Shown here in pieces: positions 21,038 to 33,137 of a stretch of DNA of 64,000 nucleotides; position 1 is the first letter of the stretch, and each line of letters starts with the position of its first letter. Where the stretch lies: NCBI RefSeq assembly GCF_030272615.1, contig NC_081413.1:607268209-607332208 (forward strand). The letters run 5' to 3'. The translations under genes were made by a program, and so were the position numbers. Under the pieces are notes generated by a model. That model was not told where the DNA came from. It made no database searches and worked only from the letters and a program-made list of their open reading frames with translations. Source of the stretch: Cryptomeria japonica (Eukaryota > Streptophyta > Pinopsida > Cupressales > Cupressaceae).

Positions 21038-24000
21038 TGCTTATGACATTGATTCCAACCATATTGTTTGATTTAGTGAAGTAGATAGGAGTGATTGACT
21101 TATTATTTCTAGGATAGCAACTAATTGAGGTTGATCTATGTAATTTAACTCTTCTTCAACCAATGAAAACATCCTTTTTACACTTTTGATTGCCTGTAAA
21201 ATTTCACATTGATATAGGGGACTTTTTTAATCACAAACCTAGCATACATTAATTCAATTCAAAGGTCATTCAAAGGTCATTATTTTAGTAGATATTTTCT
21301 CCAACATCTAGACAATAAATAGAAAGAGGTTTTGTGTTTTTTATTCCTTCCTAGATTCCATCTGATGTGGTGTTTAATTGAACCAAATTGTTAATTTTCA
21401 AGTTTGCAAATTCTTGCATCAATTATCCTATTCAATCTTTTCCTTTACCGTACCATATTTTTGAAGTTCATAATTTTCTCCTACATAATTAAAAAATTAC
21501 CTTAGTTTTTTCATATCCCCTTTTCCCATGAGATTGACAGTTCATCTTGGTTCTTCTTCCATTACCCTTAAAAATATTACTTTTAATGAGCTTAGGGATT
21601 AAGAGATATCCACAATGTTGATACACTAAGGTTACATTTGAGAAACATTAGAATGGGGAAATGTCTAGGGAAAGGAGTAGAAAGATTAGAAGGGCCATAG
21701 CATTTAGACAAAAAGAAGTCATGTAGGCTTCTTAGAACATGCATTCTAGATTGATCGCAATCTTTTCTAGCATTGTATAGCTAGCCATACACCTCCAAAT
21801 AATAAGAATACCAGTCACTAACCTCTATTTTCTGTTTACAACCATTGCAAGGTTTGATCTAAATCATTTATTATAAATCCTTCAATAATTCATCTACTAC
21901 ATCCAAATCTTCTTGTATCTCTAATCTATTATGCACTTGGTAGAATCTCTTACAGTTGGACTGGACTAAAAGATGACTTAAATCCAACTAATGAGTATGC
22001 CAACAAAACAATAGTAGGTCTTGGAGAGAAATAAGCATTGTATATTCTCAAATTATACATGATTCTTCATCAAGTTGGTATTCCCAACACCATTAGACAA
22101 GTCAACATGACATAATTCTAGTAGTAATACACATGCAACCTTTAAATGATCAAAGGTTTTGAACATGACAAACTAACCATGTATGTTAATCATTAAACAT
22201 GTATGTTGAATAGTGAATTTTCATACAACAGGAAAATTTATGAATTTGGTTTTAACTCATGTTAGATTAATAGGTTCCCTTAAATTTTCTAAATTAACTT
22301 TGATACACCCCTCTATAAGATGTAGATACTATGTGATTCTATGATAAGATGCTTTGCATGGGAACCTAAACATTCAGTGAATATGTAAACACTATACAAA
22401 TATTACTCAATTTCTAATTTCGATTGATACAAAAATATATTCTAATAAATTTCTTTTCCATATTGAACAAGAAAGGAATGAGCCAACCATTTTAATTATT
22501 TTATAAATACAATGGAAACTACTTTATTTTTTAGTCTTAGCCCTAACTCTATTAGACCCCAGGGCATAATTTCAACTATTATAATTATTGTTTTTGTTGT
22601 CAAGTGCAATTTTCCTTCCTACTCTTATCATAATACTCATCTTTGCTAATGTTAGTTTTTGTTTTTGTTTCTCAATACTCCTGAAGACATTATTATGGAA
22701 ACTAAAATCCTCCAACCACTTCAAATCTCACAATCAGGTAAAATTTTATAACTATACAAAATTGTTTGGAGAAATCTGTATTATAGGTCGAAAAAATGAA
22801 AAAATTATCCTTTCAAAGAAATGAAATCCATAAGTGCCAAGGAGAAGAAACCTGTAAGTGATCCAAGATATGAACATTAACTATTTGTCTTTAGGAAAAT
22901 CAAACCACAAAATAGGAAATGTAGCTAAAAATATTTGAACATCATATTATAGAGAAGAGTACTTCTTGAGAATGCACAGATGCCAATTCAGGTCCAAATA
23001 TCTAAGGTAGTAAGACAATTTGCCATAGATTTTCTAATGGAACTTTGCAGAAGCTCTTGAAGCTTCTGTTAAATATATTTTTAGCCAATCATCTCATTCA
23101 TGTTGAGGAAAAAGAAATTTGGTCAACCACCATTAACTTAATTTAAATCCTAAACTATTTTTCATTGGATAGTGTGGTTACAAAAAAGAGCAATATATGA
23201 CATCACATTGTTAGTGTTGTGTCATACTTGATTATAATAACCTACAAACCATGGAAGTTAAATGCATCAACACCAACATGCTATCCTTGAGGTTTGCTAA
23301 TGAAATTCATCATTTTTCATTTGCCCAAATACCAACTAGTTGGTTTAATTGTGACCATAAAATTTGGCCAAAGCTCCAAATACAGTTTAGGTAGTCAATT
23401 CATTATGCATTTGATGCCCCAACTCATTTATCATGTTGAATTTCATTTTTGACACTCAACATGGTAATCTAATGGGGTTTTCTTCTACATGTAGCTGGTT
23501 AAAACAATGAAATTTAATGTGTCAAATTGAGTATTTATGGATATATGTTTTTAACACATTCATAACCTAATCATAATTTATGTCACTATGTACAATATTG
23601 AACACAAGTTTTTCATAGTCTATAAGAAAAAGTAAGGGAAAAACTGTAAATCCTACCATATTGAAAATAAAGAAAATTTGGACATGGAAAAAGGCTTTTA
23701 TATCAAGAACTCAAAAATATAAATTGAATTGTAAATATTAACCTAGAAACATTTGAATCTAGAATTAGTGAAAACAATTCAATATTTTTTTATTTGAACA
23801 ATGGAAAGAGAACAAAATGCTAGTTTTATTAGGAAAATTAGGGTTCACAGATCATTTTGGGGTGGAATTTTCTTCTACAAGAAGTGGATTCTAACTTAGG
23901 AAAAAAGGTCATCTATATCTATTTCACTTGTTTTCTCGGAGCATTTGGTATAATAAATTTAAACATTAATTATTCAAAGAGTACAACTATGAATTAATGA

Positions 24001-24381
24001 CATAAAACTCTCTTAAGTGATGAAAAGTACAAGTAATTGACATTTAATTATTTAATGAACAAAAAACACAAAAAATCTAACGAAATTGGAAATTTCTCTA
24101 CCATTTAATATGATATCAATATCCCCTCTTTGGTTTTCTTTACTCACACTATTTGTAGTGTTGGATGTTACAATATTTGGGCCCTTCCACTGCTACATCT
24201 TCAAAGAGAAAAAATATATATTTTTCAATGAGGTACTTGACTAGTACATTATTCCTTAGGTGACCAAATATTTTCTAGAACCAACTTAAAAAATAAAGGC
24301 AACCCTGACTCATAACATGTTTAAGCATCTTTTTCTAAAACTAGAGAATTTTTTTAATAACATTGAATCTTGCTCAATAAG
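21038..24381. other. AT-rich unassigned DNA
   Basis: No gene, RNA or clear repeat boundary recognised on either strand. Open frames here are short and without motifs. Confidence 0.5.
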
Positions 24382-26621
24382 AGTTGGCATTATTGTCATT
24401 GATGTCAATCAGTGTTATAGGGATGTCAAGAGGTTGCAGAGAAGCAGGTAGCAAGTAATGTGAATAACACATAGGTTATGCTATACAACTACATAAATAT
24501 TGTAAGTTGCATATGAACGTGGGTTACAAAGTACAAGACAAAATTAGTGTTGATCTATATATGCCACATAGTGTGTTGGACCCATCGGGTTTGATACAAG
24601 AGGACTACAGAGTTAGTTTTGTTCATTCATGGCAGTTCGACTTGTATGGCGGTTCGACTAAACGGCCTCAGTTGCTTATCAGAGCATTGTGTTTTATTGG
24701 AAAGGCCATCTCGGATTCAAGTGGTCCACATATGTTCACATGTTGGTGGCTTAGTGGTTTACTTATGTTGTGTTGCATTCATGTGCAACCCATCATGTAT
24801 GAGAAGGCATCTTGCTACCTCGCGGTGAGTTGGAAGGTAGCTAAATGACCTTGAGGGATAACGAAATTGGAGGAAAATGGTCTATCCCGCCATCCCGCAC
24901 CATGAAGGATGAAAGAGTGGTTACCTCACAGGATAACATAAAAGGCTAAACGAGAAATGTCTCTTGCTATCCTGTATCGGTAAAGACCAAAGAAGAAGGG
25001 TCACGTGGGGTTAAGAATAGATAATACGGTTGCATCCCTCGATATCCCGCAACATGGATGACCAAAGAAAATTGGTCATGTGAGATAAATAAGGTAAAGG
25101 GAGAGATGTCTCCCGCTATCCCACATGAAGAGAAGCCGAAGTAAATTGAGCTCACGGGGAAACAAGAGATGATGTAAGGGATGGCCCCCTCTATCCTGCA
25201 CCATTCAAGATAGATGGGCGATGGTCGTGTAGGATAAGACAATGAAGCGAGTGAAGGATCATGCTATCCTGCAACCTGTAGAAGGATGGAAAAAAGATCT
25301 CACGGGGTAAGTTAAAATAGGAAGATGGTGCATCCCACCATCTCGCATTGACAAAGATTAAGGTCATCATGACCATTTGAGGTGTTTTAGTCGATACATT
25401 AGCAGCCTGATAAGGACGATTGTCCACGTGGCGGTTGACTATGGTTGATCGAGTGACTTGGATGTCATTTTTGAAGACTTTTGACGATACTTGTGTATGT
25501 CGATTGACACAAGTGTTTTACGTGGAGGCTAACTGACATCGATTGAGTGATCTGGATGAAGAATATGGAGACATGTGGTTTCTTGGTGTACACAAAATGA
25601 ATTCGATATGTAGAAGTCGGTGACGGTGGATTTCAGTATGGTAGTTGTCAATCTTGTCTAGGTAGGTCGACAAGGATGGAGAATACATTAACGACGACCA
25701 AGTTGCAAATGGTTGATGGGCTCGAGGAAATCGACAAAGGCAAAATCAAATCTGTTAGATAGATTGGGGTTGCTAAAAATAACAACTTAGTACATGGAAC
25801 TTTTAGAAAAACAGAGATGAGTCATTAAATGAAGGTGGTTGATCCAAGAAAAAAAGACAATCTATTATAGACTGAATCCTAGAAAGGCAAATGAATTAAT
25901 TGCAATATTAAAGGGGGAAAAAATTATCGATGCAAAGTTGATGGTGCAGGACTATAAATGTGATTCGACATTAGTAGGTGTGGCGGTTGAGACAGAGATA
26001 GAGGTGGAAATAAAGAAAACTTCGCTAGTCGATTGAAGAGTAAAGTGAAGTGTTGAAGAGAGGTGTATTGATGAAGAGAGCTGATAGAGTGTAATTCTCA
26101 CAAATAGAGAGAGGAAAGAAAGATATCTACAGAGACATACAAAGAAGAAGAGACAGAGGAAGAAGAAGAAACATAGAAGAAACTTCAGCAGGCGGAGAAA
26201 GTCATTCTCAAGATATGAGAATTTTTTAAGTGTTACCAAACTCATTTGTAACAAGGCTTTCTCATTGCATTGTAAACTTGATCAATCACTGGAAATATTT
26301 TAGTGGGTGCTCAAAGCAGGGGTAGGTACTCCTTTGAGTAGGTGCTCATAAAACCAGGGGTTGGTGCTCCTTGGGTTGGTTTGCTAACCATTGTAAACTG
26401 TTATTTACTGTGAGGCTGGATTGGAGCAGTAGACTCCAACAGCTATTCTCACAGAGGTTTTTCCCACATTGGGTTTTCCTCATAAATCTAGTGTTGTGGT
26501 TTGTTTTATGTGTTTGTGTGTATTCTTGATTAGCTTGTAGTCTCGGTAGTAGCACACATAGCTAATTTTTTTTAAAAATACACTGATTCACTCCCCTCTC
26601 AGTGTCCATTTGTGTTCTTCA
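24382..26621 (+). repeat. 5' LTR of Ty1/copia element no. 1 (about 2.2 kb)
   Basis: The right edge is fixed by CTTCA at 26617-26621 followed by a PBS. The left edge is put at about 24382 because GTTGGCATTATTGTCATTG there resembles the start of the copia no. 2 LTR (TGTTGG...GTTGTCATTGATGTCAAC). A TATAAAT at 25953-25959 is a candidate promoter. The open frame at 24507-24848 inside it shows no family motif. A CTCCCCTCTCAGTG run near 26591 matches the C-rich stretch close to the 3' end of related LTRs in this window. Confidence 0.65.
24870..25370. repeat. Degenerate tandem repeat, roughly 70-87 bp unit, within the copia LTR
   Basis: At least seven units share a pattern: a CTATCCCGCA-like block, a GAAG/GGATG stretch, then TCACGTGGGGTAA or TCATGTGAGATAA, then a GAGATGTCTC-like run. 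CCCGCA-type blocks lie near 24892, 24970, 25053, 25120, 25194, 25268 and 25345. Units differ at many positions. Confidence 0.75.
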
Positions 26622-26623
26622 AC

Positions 26624-26635
26624 TGGTATCAGAGC
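26624..26635 (+). promoter_or_regulatory. Primer binding site, copia no. 1
   Basis: TGGTATCAGAGC, a perfect match to the plant initiator tRNA-Met PBS, 2 bp after the LTR end and about 60 bp before gag. Confidence 0.9.
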
Positions 26636-26695
26636 TCAGGTTCCTCTGTAGTAAAATATTTCTCCAGCTTCGGTAGATTCTAGTTAGTGAACATA

Positions 26696-27158
26696 ATGGA
26701 TAGGAATGGATCCTCATCTTCTAAAGCACCTATGTTTGATGACACCAACTATGCCTTCTGGAGTAGAAGAATGGAGACATATTTGTCTTCCTTAGGTTTG
26801 ATGTCTAGATGTCAATAAAAAATGGATATACTGTTCCTCAAGTTCCTCCTACCGATCCTGGTGCAAAAAGGGAATACGAGAACAATGCTAAAGCTAAGAA
26901 TGCAATCTTAAGTGGTCTGTTAGATACAAAGTTTGTCAAAGTCATGCATTGCACATCAACAAAAGAAACTTGGTACAAGCTGCAAAGTGTATATGAAGGA
27001 GATATAAAAGTGAAAGAAGCCAAATTGCAAAATCTAAGAGCTCAATTTGAAAATCTAAAAATGAAAGAAGAAGATAAGATAGATGATTATCTGCAAAGAG
27101 TGGATGAGACTGTGAGTTCTATAAGAGGACTTGGAAAGGATGTTAAAGATGAAGTTAC
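26696..27158 (+). pseudogene. Copia gag (UBN2-type), cut by a nested element
   Basis: It starts at the ATG at 26696 (MDRNGSSSSKAPMFDDTNYA, FWSRRMETYLSSLG). A frame change and a stop replacing a conserved Trp (FDV-stop-MSIKNGY) follow near 26805. From 26809 the frame reads NAKAKNAILSGLLDTKF, KETWYKLQSVYEGD, LQNLRAQFENLKMKEED, YLQRVDETVSSIRGLG, which is typical copia gag-polypeptide (UBN2 family). It ends at about 27158, where the LTR of copia no. 2 begins. The remainder of gag and pol is not found beyond the inserted element, so the right side was lost. Confidence 0.85.
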
Positions 27159-28400
27159 TGTTGGATATTGTTGGTCCCTACTGCTGCTAGGATATGTTGT
27201 TGTCATTGATGTCAACATATTCCTATGTATTGCTCCAGTGATTGTAGATTGGGAAGATCTTTTGATCCAGTTTGTGGTGTTGTTTTGCTAATCACTATTT
27301 TTTAGAGTTCGGTATATCCTTCAATATATTTTGGTGTGATCATATCTTGTACTAATATTTTGGGATATTGCTTGGTATGGTCTTGTGTATCTTCATTTCA
27401 GATGGATCATGATTTTGTGTGCTGCAAGTTATCTTTCTTCGTGACAGTTGCTGATTGGTTGTGTTCTTGAGCTTTCAAACGTTGATAGATGAATATTTGA
27501 TAAGTGGTGTTGGTGCAGCTGCTCCTGATGATTCTAACGTGCTTGCTGGTGTTTCCTAGTTGTGTCCTATTTGTTTTGGTGATTTGCATTGATCTTTGTG
27601 CAATTTTTTGGTGGTTTCTATCAACCGGTGATGATTTTCATGTTATGCAGTTTTCCTGGTGGTGTAGCGTGTTGTGGTTGATCTTGGCATGATTTTCGGT
27701 GGAGTTAAGCATTTGGGAATTTGATTTAGGTCCATGTTATGCTATGTAAACCATTATATTGGTCTGATGGTCAATCTTTGTATTGTGTGTTTTAATTTTG
27801 TAATTGAGGGTTGAGGGTTTAGCTGACCTTGTTATCAAGGTTGATGATTTGTATATATAGGTGACATTGTCTTGTAATTTGGTGTCGATGTTATGTGTGT
27901 ATAATCAGATAGAGGTTTATGTGCAAATAAGTGATTCATCCTTCGGTGTTGTGATTGAGGAGAGATTGGTATTGTAGAGCAAACATTTGTGCTTAATCAG
28001 AATTGTAATCGGTTTTTTGGAGATGCTACTCTTTCAATCCATTTTTTCCAGATTGTATTCTGAATCTTGTTGTAAGTTAGTGAGACTTCCCTGAGGGTTG
28101 TAGCTTTCCAGGACATTATATTTGAGCAGTGAGCTCTAGGTAGTGTGCATGAATGCATGTGCATTCCCTATTGTAATATTTTCATACTACTGCAGAGTAT
28201 CATCTTACTGAGGGTAGGTTCCCACTATGGTTTTTCCGTTAATCGGGTTTTCCACGTCAAAATCTTGGTGTTGTGCTTTCAATTTGCTTATCTGTCTTAT
28301 TACTACAGTTTATCAGATTTGTTTTTGTTGTTGAATTTGGTAATGTAGTGAAGACTGATTCACCCCCCCTCTCAGTCTTCCTTCTTGGCTGTTGCTAACA
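27159..28400 (+). repeat. 5' LTR of copia no. 2 (1242 bp)
   Basis: Begins TGTTGGATATTGTTGG and ends GTTGCTAACA, followed by a PBS. The first 350 bases match the 3' copy at 32782-33137. A TATATATA box at 27852-27859 predicts transcription start about 30 bp later. A CACCCCCCCTCTCAG run near 28360 is shared with related LTRs here. Confidence 0.9.
27852..27859 (+). promoter_or_regulatory. LTR TATA box
   Basis: TATATATA about 540 bp before the LTR end, in the sense orientation of the element. This is a plausible core promoter; no other element is claimed. Confidence 0.5.
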
Positions 28401-28402
28401 AT

Positions 28403-28414
28403 TGGTATCAGAGC
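28403..28414 (+). promoter_or_regulatory. Primer binding site, copia no. 2
   Basis: TGGTATCAGAGC, a perfect initiator tRNA-Met type PBS, 2 bp after the LTR end. Confidence 0.92.
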
Positions 28415-28456
28415 TAGACCCTTTGATATAAGCTTAATTGCTTGATGAAATACGAG

Positions 28457-29239
28457 ATGGCAACTAAAGGTGTTATCTTTAAGAAGGATAGTCTGAGATT
28501 TGATGGAAGTAACTATGCTATATGGAAGGACCAGATGGACGTGCACTTTAAGTGTCTTGGTGAATATTATTAGAAGATTATAAAGAATGCCTATATTATT
28601 CCTTTGAATGGACTCTCTATTCCTGATGAGATCAAGGAAGCTAAACATAATATTAGAGCGAATGAAGCATTGCTTAGTGCTCTGACTGATTTTGAGATGA
28701 CTAATGTAATGGGGCTTCAGACCGCACATGAGATTTGGGTAAAGCTTGAGATTCTATATGAAGGTGATAAACATGTGAAGGTTGCTAAGTTGCAGAGTTT
28801 AAAAGGCAAATATGAGACATTGAAGATGGGAGATGATGAGAACATACACTCTTTCATGGCTAAGGTGAATGATCTTGTCCTAGGTATCGGATGTGCCAGT
28901 GGAACCATTGAGGAAGATGAAATTGTTGCTAAGGTGTTGAGATCTTTGCCTCCTTATAAACATAAGGTTTCTTCTATTGATGAGATCTGGAGTGTGACTA
29001 CACTAACAAGAGATATGCAAGTTGGAAAGATTGTTGCATTTGAGCTGAGTGAGTTTGGAGAATCACATGGAAAGTCTGAGACTGCATGTAGAGCATCTGC
29101 ATCTGTATCCGATAAGAAGAAATTGTTGTAATTTGGCATAACTGATGCAGATAAGGTGATGTAGTTGAAGACTGATGACTGCACCGATAAAGGATAGAAG
29201 TCCATTTGTGATGAAGAGATTGAGATTTTGTGATTAGAT
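28457..29239 (+). pseudogene. Copia no. 2 gag, N-terminal part
   Basis: ATG at 28457 gives MATKGVIFKKDSLRFDGSNY, AIWKDQMDVHFKCLGEYY, then an in-frame TAG at 28571-28573. The frame then stays open to 29131 with NIRANEALLSALTDFEM, AHEIWVKLEILYEGD, AKLQSLKGKYETLKMGD, SFMAKVNDLVLGIG, KVLRSLPPYKHKVSSIDE. This is a UBN2-type copia gag. After 29131 stops accumulate, and a foreign LTR starts near 29240. The gag C-terminus resumes after that LTR at about 30749. Confidence 0.85.
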
Positions 29240-30748
29240 GACTTGATTAGTTATTTGTGTTGTCATTGATGGCAACTGATGTCAAATATTGATTGCTGAT
29301 GTTCCTGATGTTTTGTTTTGTCATCTAAGTGATTTGGTTTACCAAAAGATAGGGTTTACCGACAGAGAACTAAAGTCTGCGAAATAGGACTTTAACTGGC
29401 AAAGCAAAGATGTTTTGATTGAATTTGATGATCGGTGATGATTGGTGATTTGCGGTTTAGATTGTGAACTTATATCATGGAAAGGAGTTTCTGACTGGAA
29501 TCAGAACTTGTGAAGATTATCGGAAGGCATGTTTCAAATTTCTGATGAAGTTTTGCTAAGGTTTTAGTAGGGTTTAAGACCGGTGAAGATATCATCAAAC
29601 TGGTAATGAATTTTGTTATGGTGGTGATTGACAACGAGTCTACATGAAATTGGTAACATGGCACAACCCGCATGAAATGATTTGATTTCTGTTTTGGCAC
29701 GATTCAAGGAAGAATTTCTTGGGAGTCAATGAAATGCTTAGTAGAGTGTTTTATGGTTTTGACTTTGGTACAGAACAAATTTTTGTGATGGATTACAATC
29801 AACCAATGATTGATATTGCATTATAATTTGTTGTAATGAGTTGTATATTGATCCATGAGTTGATGTTTATGATGTTGGTGGTCTTAGAGAATGTGTTGAG
29901 TTGTCCAAGTGAAGTGTGAGATCTGCCTAAGAGTTGCAGAGTGTTGAGCGTAACTGGATCTGATCAAGAAAGCAAAGAAGTGCAAGTAACAAATCATTGT
30001 CTTACTATTGTTCCCTAACAATTGCAACAGGTTAAATCCCTTAACCGGGTAGGTCCTAACATACCTTAAATATTTAAGTCCCCTAGTAGGGTAGCTCTCA
30101 AAAGAGTGTTAAATCCTCTCACGAGGTTGATCCTAACATATCATCAAGCTCCTAACCATTCTGCTAAGCAAATCCCTTAATCGGGTGACTCCTAACAGGG
30201 CCTGCTCCTAACAGAGCGTATTGTAAGCTCCTAATAGGGCTAAGCTCCTGACATGGCATACTTAAAAAAAGTACAAATATTTGTGGGTGCCAACTCCCGC
30301 CGTGGTTTTTCCCTATTTGGGTTTCCACATCAAAAACTTATGGTGTTCATGTGTGGAATGTTTTTCACGTGACGTTCTTGTTTATGTTTCATTTCATGCA
30401 TTATTTTTGAGGCCCTGATTATGATGTTTTATCAGAAGTTTATCAAAGGTTACTGGTACTTATAAGAGTTAATATCGAAAAGTGATTGAACTGATAAGAT
30501 AAGTTGGTAAATGATCAAATCTATATGATTTAATAAGTGGTGAAATAATTGATTGATGTGGTAAATGATTTGATTAATGTGTTAAGCAAATATGATAAAG
30601 AGGTTGTTAGATCTGATAAAAGAAGTTGAGATATTTGTTAAATGGTTTCAGATTTGATATAAGTTTGTTTTTGGGTTTAAAGTTTCAATTGGCCTTAATA
30701 CCGATTCACCCCCTTCTTAGTATTAACCAGATCCTCATAGGTTTAACA
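29240..30748 (+). repeat. Solo LTR of another copia-type element, inserted in gag
   Basis: The gag frame is interrupted by about 1.5 kb that begins near TTGTGTTGTCATTGATGGC, the same start-type motif as other copia LTRs here. It contains CACCCCCTTCTTAGTATT near 30710 and ends near TTTAACA at 30748, with no PBS after it. Gag coding resumes directly. I could not define a target duplication, so the edges are approximate. Confidence 0.65.
30020..30260. repeat. Short imperfect repeats of the type CTCCTAACAGGG in the solo LTR
   Basis: About ten related segments (CCCTTAACCGGGT, CCTAACAT, CCCCTAGTAGGGT, CTCCTAACAGGGC, CTCCTAATAGGGC, CTCCTGACATGGC) pair a CCTAA-like half with an AGGG-like half. A related set occurs in reverse orientation in the LTR at 61438-62588 (about 61735-61870). 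Confidence 0.7.
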
Positions 30749-31276
30749 AAAATATGATCCCGATGAGTGCAAAATATCTAGATACGAAAGAGAGAGAAGA
30801 GAGATGGAAGAGAAAGAAAGATAGCTAGATGAACTTGAGGCACTGATTGCCTAGAGATTGCCTAAAGGAGCCGATAAGTATGATGGAAATTTGCCTTTGA
30901 AATGTTTCTCTTGTAATAAGATAAGACAATTTTCTTCTAGATGCCCGAAGAGAATGGCTAAGTATGATAGGTATGATAAGTTTGATAAGAATGATAGATA
31001 TGGAAAGCATGAGAAGTATGATAAGCCTTACAAGCCTAGCTGGAAGTATAGAAATCAGAATAACTGTTATTATGCTGCTGATGAAGGTATTACAGATGAA
31101 GAATCAGAGGGAGATGAAGTTGTATTCCTTGCCATTAAGGAAGATGAACTTGTACCTGTTGATTCCATGAGTTGTACTATTGAGGAAAAATGTTTAGCTG
31201 CTAAAGTTGAAGAGAAAGATGAATGGGTGATTGACAGTGGTTGTTCACATCATATGACTGATGATAAAAAAAAATT
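30749..31276 (+). pseudogene. Copia no. 2 gag C-terminus with damaged zinc knuckle, and protease start
   Basis: Gag resumes with stops, then 30858-31280 is open: CFSCNKIRQFSSRC at the knuckle position, where the family has C-x2-C-x4-H-x4-C. Here the His is Gln, so zinc binding should be lost. A basic and Tyr/Asp-rich stretch follows (RMAKYDRYDKFDKNDRYGK). The protease active site is EWVIDSGCSHHMTDDKKKL with DSG intact. A run of nine A near 31266-31274 coincides with the frame change to the next segment. Confidence 0.85.
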
Positions 31277-31860
31277 GTGAGTATGGAAAGGTATGATGGT
31301 GGAATAGTTAGATTTAGAGATGACAAAGCCTATGTGATCTGTGGGAGAGGTTCTATTTCTTTTGATGGTAAGCATAACACTGATGATGTCTTGTATGGTG
31401 AAGGTTTGAAGCATAATCTTTTGAGTGTTGGACATATGGTTGATAAAGGTTATGATCTACAATTTAAGGATGGAAAATGCAAGATCGTAAATGCCTTTGG
31501 TATAGAGATTGCATCTAGAACTGAGACTAAAGGTAACATTTTTCATTTGAATGCTAGTGAGAAAAGTTGTTTGATTGCTCAGATTGATGTGAGTTGGTTG
31601 TGGCATAGGAGAATGTATCATGTAAATTTTGATCAATGATTAAGATCAGTTCTACACATGTTGTTAGATATCTCCCTAAGATTATTAAGTCTGCTAATCC
31701 GGTATGTAAGGAATGTCAGTTGGGTAAGAAAATAATGATTTATTTCAAGAGCAAACAATATACATCAGATGGATTGCTAGATCTTGTGCATACTGACCTA
31801 TGTGAACCTACAAATGTTAGAAGTGTGCAAGGTGATAGATATTTTATACATGTTGTGTGC
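31277..31860 (+). pseudogene. Copia no. 2 protease end, GAG-pre-integrase and integrase N-terminus
   Basis: 31277-31639 reads the rest of protease (DDVLYGEGLKHNLLSVGHM) and the GAG-pre-integrase segment ending WLWHRRMYHVNFDQ with its zinc-binding histidines. In a second frame from 31636, CKECQLGKKIM supplies the zinc cysteines. Then GLLDLVHTDLCEPTN marks the start of the integrase core, with the first catalytic Asp in HTDLC. The core ends at GDRYFI near 31848, and coding jumps to RNase H. The rest of integrase and nearly all RT are deleted. Confidence 0.85.
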
Positions 31861-32464
31861 ATGGCTGCTAGATATCAAGTTGATCTGAAAGAGAGTCATG
31901 CCATTGGTGTGAAGAGGATATTCAGATACCTGAAAGGAACTGTGAATTATGGTTTATGGTATCCTTGAAAAGATGATTTTATGTTATGTTCCTACACTGA
32001 TGCAGATTGGGCTGGTGATGTTGATGACCAGAAGAGCACTACCGATGGAGCACTCTTTTTAGGTAAGAAGTTGGTTTCATGGGGTAGTAAGAAACAAGAT
32101 TTAGTGTCGTTATCTACTGCTAAAGCTGAGTATATTGTTGTTACTAGTAATTGCACTCAGGTAGTCTGGATGAAGAAAATGTTCAAGGATATTAGAATTA
32201 TTTATGATGAGCCTACTGTAGTATACTGTGATAATTATTGTGCTATTAACATGTCAAAAAATTGAGTACAACATTCAAAGACTAAGCATGTGTCAATCAA
32301 ATATCATTACTTGAGAGAGCAAGTCAGTGAAGTGAAGGTGAAACTGGAGTATGTATCTACAAATGGAACAAATAGCTGATATTTTCACTAAGTGTTTGCC
32401 TGTAGATACATTTGTCTATTTGAGAGACAAGGTTGGGGTATCCACCCCTCCTGATGAGATCTAG
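31861..32464 (+). pseudogene. Copia no. 2 RT end and RNase H
   Basis: In the same open frame as the integrase start, the sequence reads KESHAIGVKRIFRYLKGTVN, YGLWYP, stop. From 31981 it continues SYTDADWAGDVDDQKSTT, VSWGSKKQDLVSLSTAKAEY, VVWMKKMFKDI, VVYCDNYCAINMSKN. These are the conserved C-terminal pol and RNase H motifs of copia (ADWAGD.DD.KST, LSTAEAEY). After a stop, the final segment IADIFTKCLPVDTF, YLRDKVGVSTPP ends with TAG at 32462-32464. Confidence 0.88.
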
Positions 32465-32570
32465 ATGCATTGAGTTGCATCAATCTGGTGGACTCCACAG
32501 TCTTATCCTTTTATGCAGATTGGTGAGTTGGTGTTGCTCCTCTGCTGGAGTACTCTATGTTTTAGAGGGA

Positions 32571-32781
32571 GAGATTCCTGAGATTCATGTTTCTTCTTTG
32601 GGAAGTGAGTTTGGTTTTTTTTTTTGAGATCTTTGGCATTGTTGTCAAAGGGGGAGAGAGATCATGTGAAAAACTGCTTTATATGTCTTGATCTTAGGGG
32701 GAGTTTGCTGGAGATATCTTCTTTATTTGCATTGATTATTTTTCACATTCATATGTTGCCATCAATGCCAAAGGGGAATAT
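32571..32781 (+). promoter_or_regulatory. Cluster of polypurine tracts before the 3' LTR
   Basis: Purine-rich tracts lie at about 32571 (GAGGGAGAGA), 32649 (AAAGGGGGAGAGAGA), 32694 (TTAGGGGGAG) and 32770 (CAAAGGGGAA, next to the LTR). Repeated PPT-like tracts in this position are a described Sirevirus trait. The last one is where plus-strand priming would occur. Confidence 0.7.
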
Positions 32782-33137
32782 TATTGGATATTGTTGGTCA
32801 TTGTTGCGACTAGGATATGTTGTTGTCATTGATGTCAACATATTTCTATGTATTTCTCCGGTGATTGTAGATTGGGAAGATCTTTTGATCCGGTTTGTGG
32901 TGTTGTTTTGTTGATCATTGTTTTGCAAAGTTCGGTATATCCTCTAGTATATTTCGGCGATCATATCTTGAGCTGAGATTTTGGGATATTTATTGGGATG
33001 GTCTTGTGTATCTTCACTTTAGATGGATCATGATTTGGTGCTCCACAAGTTATCTTTCTTCGTGACAATTGCTAATTGGTTGCGTTCTTGAGCTTTCAGA
33101 CATTGACAGATGAAGATTTGATAAGTGGTGTTGGTGT
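32782..33137 (+). repeat. 3' LTR of copia no. 2, truncated
   Basis: Matches the first 350 bp of the 5' LTR (ATATGTTGTTGTCATTGATG and onward) and breaks at GTGTTGGTG near 33137. The terminal TG has become TA. Confidence 0.85.

Larger units (their letters stand above)
27159..33137 (+). mobile_element. Ty1/copia element no. 2 (Sirevirus-like), nested in copia no. 1
   Basis: Two LTR copies (27159-28400 complete; 32782-~33137 truncated) flank PBS, gag, protease, a shortened pol and several polypurine tracts. The pol lacks the integrase core and most of RT. A solo LTR interrupts gag. The element sits inside the gag of copia no. 1. Sirevirus affinity is inferred from multiple GGGGGAG-type tracts before the 3' LTR; the genus assignment is not proven. 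Confidence 0.85.

Noticed and set aside
24507-24848. 113-codon open frame as a host gene
   Set aside because: Lies within the copia LTR just before the minisatellite, with no family motif.
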